DNA from: Rotaria sp. Silwood1
Lineage: Eukaryota > Rotifera > Eurotatoria > Philodinida > Philodinidae
NCBI GenBank assembly: GCA_905250075.1
Contig: CAJNOP010000042.1
Span: 456,982 to 520,981 of the forward strand
Length of the DNA: 64,000 bases
Direction: 5' to 3'
Positions 45,995 to 56,496 of the stretch are shown here, piece after piece. The translations under genes were made by a program, and so were the position numbers. Under the pieces are notes generated by a model that had not been told where the DNA came from, ran no database searches, and saw nothing but the letters and a program-made list of their open reading frames with translations. Position 1 is the stretch's first letter. Every line of letters begins with the position of its first letter.

Positions 45995-46651
45995 GAAACA
46001 GAACAAAAAGCATGTCGATTATCAAGACATTGTCTATTTTTGCATGAATTGAACTGTCATCATTCGTTTTTCATAATGTATATTGCAAAATGTTTCTTAA
46101 GAATAAATCCTGCGTCTAAATTTTGAACAGATTTTCTTGGACAGTCAATATATACGTATTTGGAATTCTTTTTTGAGGCATAATTAACTGGCATGGGTTT
46201 TAGTATTTCTTGTCTTTTATAACATGTATTTCTGAAAGAATAAAAACAGATACATTGAAATGTTTATCACAGATATACTGGTAATGATACGATGATAAAT
46301 GTAGCTATATTTAGTTAACATCTAAGCATAATCGTTGTTGAAGGAGAATATTTTTCTATATACATTAATTATGAATCTTAATGACAGCTAGAGACTAAGC
46401 GAAGCTCCACAGACACGCATGTTTAGTGAATATATTCAAGTATCTAGAAGTCTTTATTTCTGTATGTTGACCATGTCCAAGTGTCTCGTATTTCATACTG
46501 ACTAAATGTTTTCTTCTGTTTATGAGATACACCTGTGAATTATGATATTTGGACAGGATAAGAATGTAAAATGAGAGACATCTTCGAAAAGGAAAAAAAC
46601 GCATATTTTTTTTTTCGCTACTTCTACAAGGTTATTTTTTGTACAAGTACC
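45995..46651. other. Intergenic, nothing beyond flanking signals
   Basis: Holds the F-box 3' flank (AATAAA at 46102) and the upstream region of the UGT pseudogene. No gene seen. Confidence 0.5.
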
Positions 46652-48255
46652 ATGATAGTCAATCATCTAGTATTGCTTTGTCTGATAACATTTGTTTCTC
46701 AATCTTTTGGTTTCAATGCATTGATGATTACTGGCGGTGCAGCTGATCATGTTATTTCCTTGTTTGAATTAGCAAAAGGAATGCAAAATCATAATGTTAC
46801 ATTTATTACTGAACGATTGGCCAAATCCTACATTGATTTTCAAACGTATCCTAATTTATCTTCATTTCGTCTTCTTTATACAAACGATTCAATTGAGATA
46901 TTAGCTGATCAAAATAAAACAGTTAGAGGAATGGTTGAATATTATTTTAATCATTCCATGTTGGATAGTCTTACTCATATTATGCCAGAACTAATCCGAA
47001 GTATGAATTTGCTGCTAAATAAGACAGTGCATAAATTGATGATGGAACGATTTAATGTAGTTATTGCAAGTCGATTAGTTTTTGGTATAAATGCTTTATG
47101 CATTGAAGTAAATATTAGTTATGTGACACTTACTCCAACAGTAATGTCGAGTGTGATTAATACTAATCAACCTAACAGTCACTCATTTCTGATATTAAAA
47201 CAAATGTCGAATTCAAATATGGTATCTATAATGTTGGTTTTAGTATCCGCTGCAAAAGAAATAGTTTCATTAATCAACACAATCTCAAACACATTTCCGC
47301 GAATACCAGGGCCATTTTACGACACTTTTACATTCAGAAATATTTTTTTACAAAACCAAATTGTCTAAATTTGATCAATATTTCACCAACACTCTATCCA
47401 CAATTCTATGCGTACCATTATACTAAATATATTGGTGCATTCGTAGATGAATCATCGGTTCATGATATTGACAATGAATTTACAAGATGGATTAAATCAA
47501 AGTCGAATAATTCTATTATCTATGTAGCTCTTGGTAGTAGTTCACTATTGCGACTCGATCGAATGAAAAGTTTAATCTATGCTCTAGCTGAATTTCTTTT
47601 TCAAGCATCTATTACATCTGTTTTATTAGCATTTCGTAATTTTAATTATGATAATTATCATATTGTACTCAATGAGATGATGAATATAAACGTATTCTGT
47701 TAAACGAACAACGTGTTAAAGTCGAAAATCAATTTGTTGATCCAAAATGAATATTACAACAACATACAGTTAGTGTATTCATTAGTCATTGTGGTATGGG
47801 CTCAATTGGAGAAGGATTTTATTTTCAAAAATCAATATTATGTTTGCCTTTATGCGATGATCAGTTCCAAATGCTATTACGATTGATCAATCAGATATTG
47901 GACAATCATCATTTGTTCCACCATCTCTATGGAAATTAATTATCAAGACCGAATAGTTATCATTTTTATACTTTTACAGCGAATAGTGTTACAATGAAAT
48001 TATCAACAAGCAGCTTGAGTCATGCCAATTGAAATAAAACATGTAGGTGATATGAAACGAGCTGTGGAATAAATTGAATTTTTAGTTAGTTTAAATGGTG
48101 ATTTAGATTGATATACATCATTTCAGAGTACATTACTATTCTATCAATGATATCTATTTGATATAATCTCTATTTATATTATATTACCTATAACAATTAT
48201 GCTCTATCTCTTTATGAAATGTTGTAAACGAACTCGAAAAGAAAAGATAGATTAA
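46652..48255 (+). pseudogene. UDP-glucuronosyltransferase pseudogene
   Basis: From ATG 46652 the frame encodes a signal peptide (MIVNHLVLLCLITFVSQSFG) and a UGT N-terminal domain (ITGGAADHV, ITERLA...). Near 47360 a one-base frameshift moves the reading to the frame of INISPTLYPQFYAY and IIYVALGSSS. A second shift near 47660-47700 precedes VENQFVDPK, then TGA, then ILQQHTVSVFISHCGMGSIGEGFYF, which is the UGT signature (the HCG and the following E are present). Beyond 47890 more stops accumulate. A C-terminal transmembrane helix with a basic tail (KRTRKEKID) is still legible, ending at 48255. At least two frameshifts and several stops make it non-functional. Intact UGTs conjugate sugars to lipophilic compounds in the ER. 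Confidence 0.85.
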
Positions 48256-50192
48256 TTAATAAAATTTTCAAAAAATCAAATACGTGCCTATTCCGGCAAA
48301 AATTAAAATATTGTGACCAACACTCGGTCCAAGTATAAATTTCGAAATGCATCAATTGTTATGATCATTGCAGAATGATTCATTAGTATTAAATGATACA
48401 ATGATAACATATTTCTTAGCAAAAAAAAAAGCACCAAGATGAGGGAACCAATTTCTCTATTGCGAACAGAGTCATATGAGTTTTTTAGAGCACATTAACG
48501 TGCGTCGAATGATATACTCTGTTATCTTTATCAAAGTCGTTTATATCAAAAGTTTCAAGGTGGGATATGTGACAAAGTATATGCCAATTCTATTTATTAA
48601 TATTTCCGTGTTGTAGCATATTCTTGACAGATCACTGAAATTTATTTTCAAGTTTGTTTGATTTTAATTAGAGTGTGAGTGTGGGTAAGATTATTTATTG
48701 AAAGAAGATTCACACTCACATTCGACTTAGTTTCACAAGTTGAACATAAATTTGATCGTGAAATGATAAATTGTATATGAGTTGGTGACATTTCACATAT
48801 TTCATATGAAATAAGTTAAGTAGTGAGAAAGATTCGACTTCGATCTCACAAGCCATTAGTACTTGTTCAAGTACAGTGAACAAAGAAAAAATATCGATGA
48901 AAACCGAAGGTAAAAATCATCATCATCAATATAAAAGTATTTTGTACATCTTGTCGCTAATTGACGGCAGCATGTTCGCTTTTTTTATCATTAGTCAGCG
49001 AGGTGGCCATTATCTTTCTGTCTTCTGTGACTCATACACGAAATCAACATTCTGACACTTTGCAGTCAACCAAAGATAAAAATTATTTCAATAAAAAAAT
49101 ACACACAGTCTATATCAAAAAGTTGAATTTCTCAGCTTCTACGAACTAAAAATTTTTGTACCAAAATTTTTTCATGTCTAATTAGATTTGGTTTATCTTT
49201 AAGAATTCACTCTGCTTGGTTATGTAGTATAACAAGAGAGACAGTACCTTTTCTTCTCTTTTTTTCGCATTTATCTCAATGTGAAAACTATTTACTTTCG
49301 GATGTATTTATCCCCGATGGTCAACCAGTAGGAATAGAAAACAACACATATCTCTTATTAAAATATATTCACAAAGTTTTCTTCTTCCATAGCGGCAGAA
49401 GGATAAATATTTCTTGTCTAGTACAAGTCTTTTTTTTTAATTTTTACCTCATATTCAGTTATAAACATGGAGAAATATTTAAATAGTATTAAATTCTGTA
49501 TTCTTTACCAGATATAAATTAGTTAGATGGTATTATATTTTCAATTTTACATGAGTTTTATTTTGTTTTTGTTCTAGCTGCATAGAAATGCCTTCCACGA
49601 TATCAATTTACGTATTCAATCGTACACTTAGATAAGAATGTTCAGGTTTAACTCCTCATCATAAATGTGACAACATAAAATAACAGTTATTTTATATAAT
49701 TTCTTGTTGAATTTCTCCAAAGTATGTTCTTAATTGTGTAGTACTTTACATGTTCTATATGTGGACTTATCCGACAGACAAATCAATAGTACGTCTTGTA
49801 ATATCGACAAAGTTAATGTTAAATAGCTTGTCAAATCAATTCCGGTTACGTTTTCTTTACCACGATAGACCCAATCAGGAATTTTTTTGGATAAGTTTCT
49901 TTCCTAATGATTCTAGTCTTATGATTTGAGAACCATTGATGTCTATCACTTTTCTTTCTGGAGAATGGATTTTTTTCTGAAATAAGAAAGGAAAAAATCT
50001 TTTTCCATTAGCTTCTTTCTCATTTTTTTCGTTAAAAGATATATTCGGAACTCAATGGATCGGAGTGGAGCAAAAAAATTGATACCACATCTTCGAGTAG
50101 TTAACAAGTCGAACAACGATTTTTATGATACACGAAGTTGTTCAGTACGATTTGTTTAGAAGGTCTAGATTGATTCTATTTCAGACTACGGA
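48256..50192. other. Intergenic region, no supported gene
   Basis: Contains the hairpin at 48671 and otherwise AT-rich sequence with short chance frames. Confidence 0.5.
48671..48724. repeat. TG-type hairpin, copy 10
   Basis: GAGTGTGAGTGTGGGTAA, a spacer, then TTCACACTCACATTC; about 415 bp past the UGT pseudogene end. Confidence 0.8.
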
Positions 50193-51263
50193 GTGCATGT
50201 TCTCTCATTATATTTGATGCAAGCTAGAGTAATCAATTATACATCTTTCAACTTCAGATTGAATATGTTCTCAATCAAATTACTATCTCGATCAACTTCG
50301 ACCTGTATTTCGAGAATCGATCTACGTGCTCTACTCATTCTAAGATATTACTCAAAAACTGTCCTCCCAACTTCAAAATCACCTGACATACTGAAAGTCC
50401 CACCTACAGAATTCGAACCTTCTCAAGAAAATCCATTAAAAAAGTTTTTAATAGACCACGCACTACACAATCAATCAACAAAAGCAACAACATCTTTCAC
50501 GACCATTCTCGAGCACCTCAAGTCAAATGCAAATTTACGATTACCGTATATTCTTCCTTATGAAAACGCCGGACGAATAGATGTCACTTCGGAATCAGAT
50601 CTCACACGAGGAATTGTTACCATCGCTCACGTTTTACCATTAAGAAATAAAGTGGTTCTTGCAAGTGGTTTTGCAGTGCTCACCGGAGAACTTATCGTGA
50701 CATGTGCACATACATTTTATCAAGCTGCTCAATACCTTTCTTTTTCAGAATTTGATCAGAAGACACAGTCGATAGCAATCACTCACGAAGGACATTTGAT
50801 ACCAATTGCTTCAGTTGAATCACATCTAATTCTGTCGGATTTAGTGTTACTCAGGCTGCAAGAGGGACAAAAGATCACAGCTTTACCAGTCGATCCATAC
50901 CCGGCACCTGTCTCCACGTCACTGCTATCATACGATTTAGTAACAGTGTCTGTCTCCTCGACTTCTCTTCCTACTATTTCATATTCATGGAAACCAGCCA
51001 AAGTATTATTTTACAAAGATCGATGTGGTAAAAAAGTAGAGACAGGAACCTATGATGAACTGCACTCTATGATGTATTCACATCCACCTTCAAATGGTTC
51101 GAGCGGTGGACCTATTGTGAATAAAGAGACAAGGAGTGTTGTTGGAATTGTGAGAGGAAGGGAAATGAGCTATGCTAATCAAAAACTTATTGGTTTTGCT
51201 ACACCTAGTGAATGCTTGCTTGAGGCTTTCAAGTTGCCTGGAATGCCTGACGGATTGGAATAG
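50193..51263 (+). CDS. Trypsin-fold serine protease, possibly mitochondrial
   Basis: Intronless, 356 aa from the first ATG. Met25 (50265) is a likelier start because the segment after it, MFSIKLLSRSTSTCISRIDLR, is Arg/Ser-rich and amphipathic like a mitochondrial presequence. The catalytic triad is complete: H173 in VTCAHTFY, D216 in LSDLVLLRL, S304 in NGSSGGPIV. The short domain without disulfides resembles the Trypsin_2/HtrA-like group of intracellular proteases, as found in fungi, rather than secreted digestive trypsins. No PDZ domain is seen. Absence of introns would fit acquisition from fungi or bacteria, but this is inference only. AATAAA at 51521. Confidence 0.8.
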   Translation: MHVLSLYLMQARVINYTSFNFRLNMFSIKLLSRSTSTCISRIDLRALLILRYYSKTVLPTSKSPDILKVPPTEFEPSQENPLKKFLIDHALHNQSTKATTSFTTILEHLKSNANLRLPYILPYENAGRIDVTSESDLTRGIVTIAHVLPLRNKVVLASGFAVLTGELIVTCAHTFYQAAQYLSFSEFDQKTQSIAITHEGHLIPIASVESHLILSDLVLLRLQEGQKITALPVDPYPAPVSTSLLSYDLVTVSVSSTSLPTISYSWKPAKVLFYKDRCGKKVETGTYDELHSMMYSHPPSNGSSGGPIVNKETRSVVGIVRGREMSYANQKLIGFATPSECLLEAFKLPGMPDGLE

Positions 51264-51598
51264 ATGAAGTTGACAAAATTCCAGAGGAAACACCATCGTC
51301 CGTCTTATAGTTTAATCTATTTTTGGTAGAGATAAGCGAGCCGAGTCGCTTTTAGAGTCAAAACAGACAAAAAATGTGGTTAATGTTTCTATGCAACTCA
51401 ACCTAACTAGAGGGCTGACACTTAAAACCGAGTCAATGACTCGAGTGTAATGTATTGCCATTTATTTTTTTTTTTATTTTGAAAATTTGTATTTGCATGT
51501 TGGTTGATCTGTCGTAACTGAATAAATCTTTTTCTTTTCTTGCAAGATTGGCCAAAGTCAAAATACTTTTCTCTCATAACTTTCATTTCATTCTCTTG

Positions 51599-51638
51599 AG
51601 AGTGTGGGTGTAGTGAATCTTCTCTTCACTCACACTCT
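51599..51638. repeat. TG-type hairpin, copy 11
   Basis: AGAGTGTGGGTGTAGTGAA, a spacer of about 7 bp, then TTCACTCACACTCT. It is the tightest stem of the family, 335 bp past the protease stop. Confidence 0.85.
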
Positions 51639-52310
51639 AAAGATTTTACGTTGATTAAGATTAATTTTAATAAGAGCTTCTGAAAATGAACATGAATTCT
51701 AATGACTAAGCAGTTTTAAATCAATTAGTCTCTTGATATTTTAATGAAAATTCTTATTACAAAAATCTTAATCAAAACTGGTTTTTGCATACCTAATGAT
51801 AAACAGATGTTTCAGTGTGAATCACAGATTGATGCAGGGTCTGTTCCTGTTTGTTATCAATCCCAATGTATTACTATCATATTGAGTTTTTTCTGGCAAA
51901 GTTTTCATGAAAACGTCGAATGACAGTATTTGGATACCCTAAGATTTTCAGCTCAAAAGTATGTGTTCTGCTTAAGGTATTAAGTAACCAAAAACGAACT
52001 GTCTTCTAGTACAAGGGAATATCAAATAACCGATCGTCTTAAATATTCGATATCTCGAGAAGAATATACTCTTTTCAATTGAAAAATCCAGAATATTTAA
52101 AAGAGGACAAGATTTAATTTAACGGTCAAATTTTAGATTTATATGCAACCAATGAAATTTTTCAGTAATAGATTATAGGAGTAGAAAACTCGGTAACACG
52201 ATAATAAATCTGTAAGAGCATACGAGAAGAAATCGTTTCTGGCTTCTACAAGTTCCATATGATTTACTTTCGAACAACATATCAGTTCAGTCAGTGATTT
52301 ACATTTGGAT

Positions 52311-52374
52311 AGGGTGTGTGGGTGGATGTGGGTGTGAATGTGAGCCTTCTCTTCATACTCAGTCACACCCACAC
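52311..52374. repeat. TG-type hairpin, copy 12
   Basis: The G-rich arm AGGGTGTGTGGGTGGATGTG continues as GGTGTGAATGTGAG; the C-rich arm is CATACTCAGTCACACCCACA. It has three TGTGGG-like units, 333 bp past the defensin-like stop. Confidence 0.85.
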
Positions 52375-52706
52375 ATTTTTTTGATCAATAGCAAGTAATA
52401 CTGTGATATTCTGATTGATAAGAAAAAATACTATGGTCTTGTAATTTGGTTACATCAAGCGAGTGTGTTCGATGCTGGAACCAAGTAGAGCGCAAAGTCT
52501 CATTCAGTGCATTCGACTTTTTACGAGCTGTGCTCATAGAGATGACAATCGCATTTTGGCGACATTTTCTAGTATCATCTCATTATACAGCTTACTATGT
52601 TTTAATTTTTGCTCATTCATAACACTCTTGGTCTTATTATGGCGCTTTATTGAAACAGAAAAAAATGAAATTGTATAGTTCGTCACAAAATAATTACAAA
52701 AGAATT

Positions 52707-52987
52707 TCAATTGCGACATGTACAAGTCTTCCAGAAGAGTGCGGTTGGTTTACAGTAACCGCTGTTATAACGACAGCCACGGCATCGTCGGATACATGCT
52801 TGAAGCCCTTCTGTCATGCATGTGCCCATCGGCATACCGCAATTCTGGGCAGCCACTTCGACGACTAGAGAAAAAAAAGCAGATATAAAATTGATAACTT
52901 TTGCACACATCTTCGTGAAATATACATACTACACATTTGTGCTGCCAAGGTGATAACGAGCAAGACGACAATCAGCATACGAGCCAT
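52707..52987 (-). CDS. Small secreted cysteine-rich peptide, CS-alpha-beta defensin type
   Basis: Two exons, 52933-52987 and 52707-52864, with a 68-bp intron (GTAGTATG...CTCTAG), give 70 aa in frame. Exon 1 encodes a signal peptide (MARMLIVVLLVITLAA). The mature part has eight cysteines (27, 34, 42, 46, 49, 56, 66, 68). The C42-x3-C46 pair in a helix, the G54-Y-C56 turn and the terminal C66-x-C68 pair fit the cysteine-stabilised alpha-beta fold of invertebrate, plant and fungal defensins (GxC...CxC signature). The net charge is positive. An antimicrobial role in innate immunity is the likely function (inference). The eight-cysteine pattern does not match a subfamily I know. Other CS-alpha-beta peptides, such as protease inhibitors, remain possible. 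Confidence 0.75.
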
Positions 52988-54671
52988 GTTGATGATTTTT
53001 TATTGATTTTTGTAAGTATCCTGAGTGATAACACTCTGATATTTATACCCGAACAACTAGGAAGTGATTTTGTGAATATTCATCACAAAATTTGTCATGT
53101 ACAGCACACCTACTTCTGCGTTTTTGCATACGTTACTAATTCCAGCACATTTTATGACTTATATTTATTGTGCATCATATCGGAATGTAGATGCAAATGA
53201 ATAATAAACATAGTAATTATACAAAAATAGAAACATATTTCGTTCTTCACTCGTTTTGTCCTCACTGCACTTAAATTATTCTTTCCTTTGATATAACCAT
53301 GGCATATATTACTGAGTAGAAGAATATCGAAAGTTCAGGTGAGGACAAACCATGTATATACATACAAAACACAGGAAGTGCGCAACAGATGAAAATACAT
53401 ATACTCGCAAATAGGTTGCACCAGCAATATCTACATATCATAAAAAGACGACGATATGCGCTTGAATGATCTCACTCTCTGATCTGCCGTTAATTTTTTT
53501 ATTTGATTATTAGGAAAAGCTGTTTTTCCAAAAATTGTCAAAATTTCACTCTCTGATGAAAAAATAAAAGAAGATTTTCTTGCGCACTTTTACACTAGGC
53601 AATGGATTATGCATGGTTGATAATATTTAAAAAAGCAGCTGTGGTGTGTATCCAGACCACGATTGCATCGATTATATCTGACTGATCAGGAGTTTGATTT
53701 GACTATATGATAGTGTCTATGTTGCGTACAAAAAGTCATCGTGTGAAGAAGTCACTTGAAACGCAAGAGGTACTCTTATTTTTTATCTTTTCGTTCTGAA
53801 CAGAGGCATGCACGCATGAAGAGAACTTTTGAGATCTAGACGTATACATCATTAGTAAGTGTTCTTCTATGTTTCGGAAAATAAGGAAGCAGATTTTATA
53901 AAGACGTATATATGGCGAAGTTTTTCAAATCATGTTTAGTACAATTAGGTAAAAATATGTCTGTTTCCTAACTCGAAAAGCGAGGACGAAGAAGTTGTAC
54001 GACTATCGCTGGATGTTAAACTGAACCAGGAATCCACTTTTCAATAAGACTTTTCTTTTTTTTCTGCCTTGACTTGATTGTGATTAAACTGGATATTGCT
54101 AGTGTACATTGCACATGTCTGTCGATATGATCATTAAATTCGCCAAAACAGACTGCCCACAGAATCGTTAAAAAAACGAGCTTCGATTCTCTCTCTATAA
54201 CGAGATACACTTCTCAAACTTACTTTGCGTTTTTCTCAAAACCAGGTTTTCATACAAAGCGCCCAATTGTGTCACGTATAACCTTTCCCCCTTCCATCTC
54301 CTACCTCCACATCCGAATTTATGAGGCTCTGAAAGGGTTTAGGCGTGGGTGTGTATTAGTGTTAGGAAGATAACACTGACACCCACACCCAAACTCTGGA
54401 TTATGCTAATACAAAATAGATTCATTTTTGTTTGCGTTGTTGCTTTTTATTATCATATTCCGTTTATTATTATTATGTTAACCATGGATTTATTTAGTAA
54501 ATAAGTCTGTTGCATGTATTCATTAAAGTTAGAGCATGATTAGTTCTCTCTTTGTATGTTGATCATATGACGACTATGATGAGTCAATAAATCAATACCT
54601 ATTATTTCTGACATCTGAAATATGAATTTTCATCTGGAAAAAAAGCCAAAAAAAAAGTTTTGTTTTCCGCT
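52988..54671. other. Intergenic region, no supported gene
   Basis: Contains the hairpin at 54334. The 5' flank of the defensin-like gene starts here; no immune-type promoter motif could be identified with confidence. Confidence 0.5.
54334..54397. repeat. TG-type hairpin, copy 13
   Basis: AGGGTTTAGGCGTGGGTGTG with TTAGTGTTA, then TAACACTGACACCCACACCC and AAACTCT. The stem is long and near-perfect. Confidence 0.85.
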
Positions 54672-55134
54672 TTAGAAAAGTATAATTATCTTATCATCAG
54701 CAGTTTTAATAAGACCAACAACGCTTTTTTCAAGTCCAGCTTCATTCCATGATCGTGATGGATGTAGAATATTTCCATCGATGACATTCCTTATGACAAT
54801 GCTTTTCTTGTTTCTTTTGATAAGATTCAAGACAAACTCGTCAAAATAATGAATAAGAAAAAATCATTCTTCGCTGTTTATTTTTATAGATTTAACTTAC
54901 TTAACTCGATCTTTTCTTCTTGTGTATGTCATTTTTCAATTAAGTCACCAAAAAATTCGATTGCTCGTTTTTTTTTTGTTTATTAATATCAATACCAAGT
55001 ATATGACCACGATTCAAAAATTGTATTTAATGTTTTTCTTTATAGATTGGATTATAATCAATAAAAAAAAAACACTTTAGCAATGCCAACATATCGTTCT
55101 TTGACAACTGCTTCTTCACGTTCTTCATCAACAT
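54672..55134 (-). pseudogene. Decayed gene, unidentified (part 1)
   Basis: Two coding-like stretches. 55134 downward, after the acceptor TGTTAG, reads DVDEEREEAVVKERYVGIAKV, then a T-run frameshift, then NRGHILGIDINKQKK with more breaks. 54842-54672 is an open 57-codon block including SIVIRNVIDGNILHPSRSW and EAGLEKSVVGLIKT, up to a stop. Stops and shifts occur in between. The original protein is not recognised. It may share an origin with the block at 56238-56496. Confidence 0.4.
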
Positions 55135-56237
55135 CTAACAAAAAGTTGAAAAAAAAAATTAATATAGATGAGAAGAATATGGCACGAAAAAAAAATTGAT
55201 TAGTGTATAACAATAATTATTAGTTATATATACACAATATCTAATAATTGTCGACCTAGACATTTTTAAAAACTGAATTAGAGAGACGTGTTACTTAGTA
55301 ATATCACTGACGAAAAAGAACAATAAATCATGAAGGAGTTACTTGAGCAATAACTATTCGTCGTTTGAGCTCAAATTGAGTACGAAAAGATGTTTTGGTA
55401 AAATCAGAAAAACTTTCAAAGAACTCGTATTGCCTATAAATAAGTTTAATGATCCTTGGCATATTTTGAAAGTTTTACCCAAAAAAAAATGTTCTTTTGT
55501 CGAAATACTAAATTTTGAAGCAAACTCGATTTTTGTGACACGTCTGCGACGATAAATCCTGCTTTGGTCAAAAAGAAAAATGCTGATTGGCAGAAACATT
55601 GAAGGTATGGTTATGAGTAAGTAGAACACTCCAACATCCACATCGATATGTATTATCCTATATTTTGAAAATTTTACTTTCAGTATTTCTATTGAAAGTT
55701 CAATATTTCTGTTGACAAATGAATATTCTTTACTGTCAAAACTTTTAGAACATTTCCAAAGTCATTAGATCAAATCTATGGACTGAATTTCAGGTCGAAA
55801 ATTCAGTGAAACGATCCTCATTCGTCTCTTGAAACTCGTTGGCATTAACTTTTTTTGAATTTTTCTAGTGTTACTAAGATTTCTTGATGTATTCAATATG
55901 AATTTAAACGATGAATTGTACTTAGGATAATGACCTCATAATGATTTTTATTTCGTCACTGGTTTATTGAGTTTTTTTTTTCTTTCTGATATATGTTGTA
56001 CGATTTCTCATAATATTAATTCTTTTTTTCATTTTTTGTCAAGAAATTCTTCTAATGAAAATGGGCCATGTTTTGTTATATTTATTCTATTACTTTCACT
56101 ATTATTTGAGGTTGTTGTTTTTGTGAACTGTATTGATTTTCTTTCTTCGCAATATTATCATCAATTAATCGGAACACAAACTCACGTAATATTTAGAATA
56201 TGTTCATATATCCTTATGAAAAATAAAAACTATCAAG
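55135..56237. other. No supported gene
   Basis: The two opposed frames at 55343-55641 have no family features. AT-rich sequence, possibly continuing the decayed locus. Confidence 0.4.
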
Positions 56238-56496
56238 TTACTTTGCTTGTGTCATTTCAATAGCTCCTAATTCATGATCTTGACCACATAGGGCTTAATA
56301 TATTATTTTATTTGAAAGACATTTTTCAGAATTTTGTTCAATAAGATCATATGCTAAACTGATTATTATTTTGATTTGTTCAATTCACAAAATAAGAATT
56401 CATCTTTAACTAACAGAAAATTTAAAATATTATTAATATCGGAAATAATATTTATTCTATCAGAACAAAGTTCACAAATATGTTTAATTCTATCAA
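56238..56496 (-). pseudogene. Decayed gene, unidentified (part 2)
   Basis: After an acceptor (TTCTACAG) the minus strand reads VDRIKHICELCSDRINIISD... then FLLVKDEFLF, meets stops, then resumes with LAYDLIEQNSEKCLSNKII, a stop, and ALCGQDHELGAIEMTQAK. Composition is clearly protein-like but broken by at least two stops. The first block loosely recalls anticodon-binding regions of glutamyl-tRNA synthetases; I would not assign it on that basis. Confidence 0.4.

Larger units (their letters stand above)
51264..52706. other. Intergenic region with two TG-type hairpins
   Basis: The hairpins at 51599 and 52311 lie between the protease and the defensin-like gene, whose 3' ends face each other. No gene seen. 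Confidence 0.55.

Noticed and set aside
4509-54397. TG-type hairpins as remains of true chromosome fusions
   Set aside because: The orientation fits, but thirteen short, independent copies in 50 kb between normal genes make ancestral end-to-end fusions at each site implausible.
55343-55641. Opposed ORFs of 70 and 95 codons
   Set aside because: Both are shadows in AT-rich sequence; neither has family features or splice context.
56238-56496. Assignment of the decayed block to glutamyl-tRNA synthetase
   Set aside because: The resemblance is limited to one short helix-like segment, and the following block does not fit.
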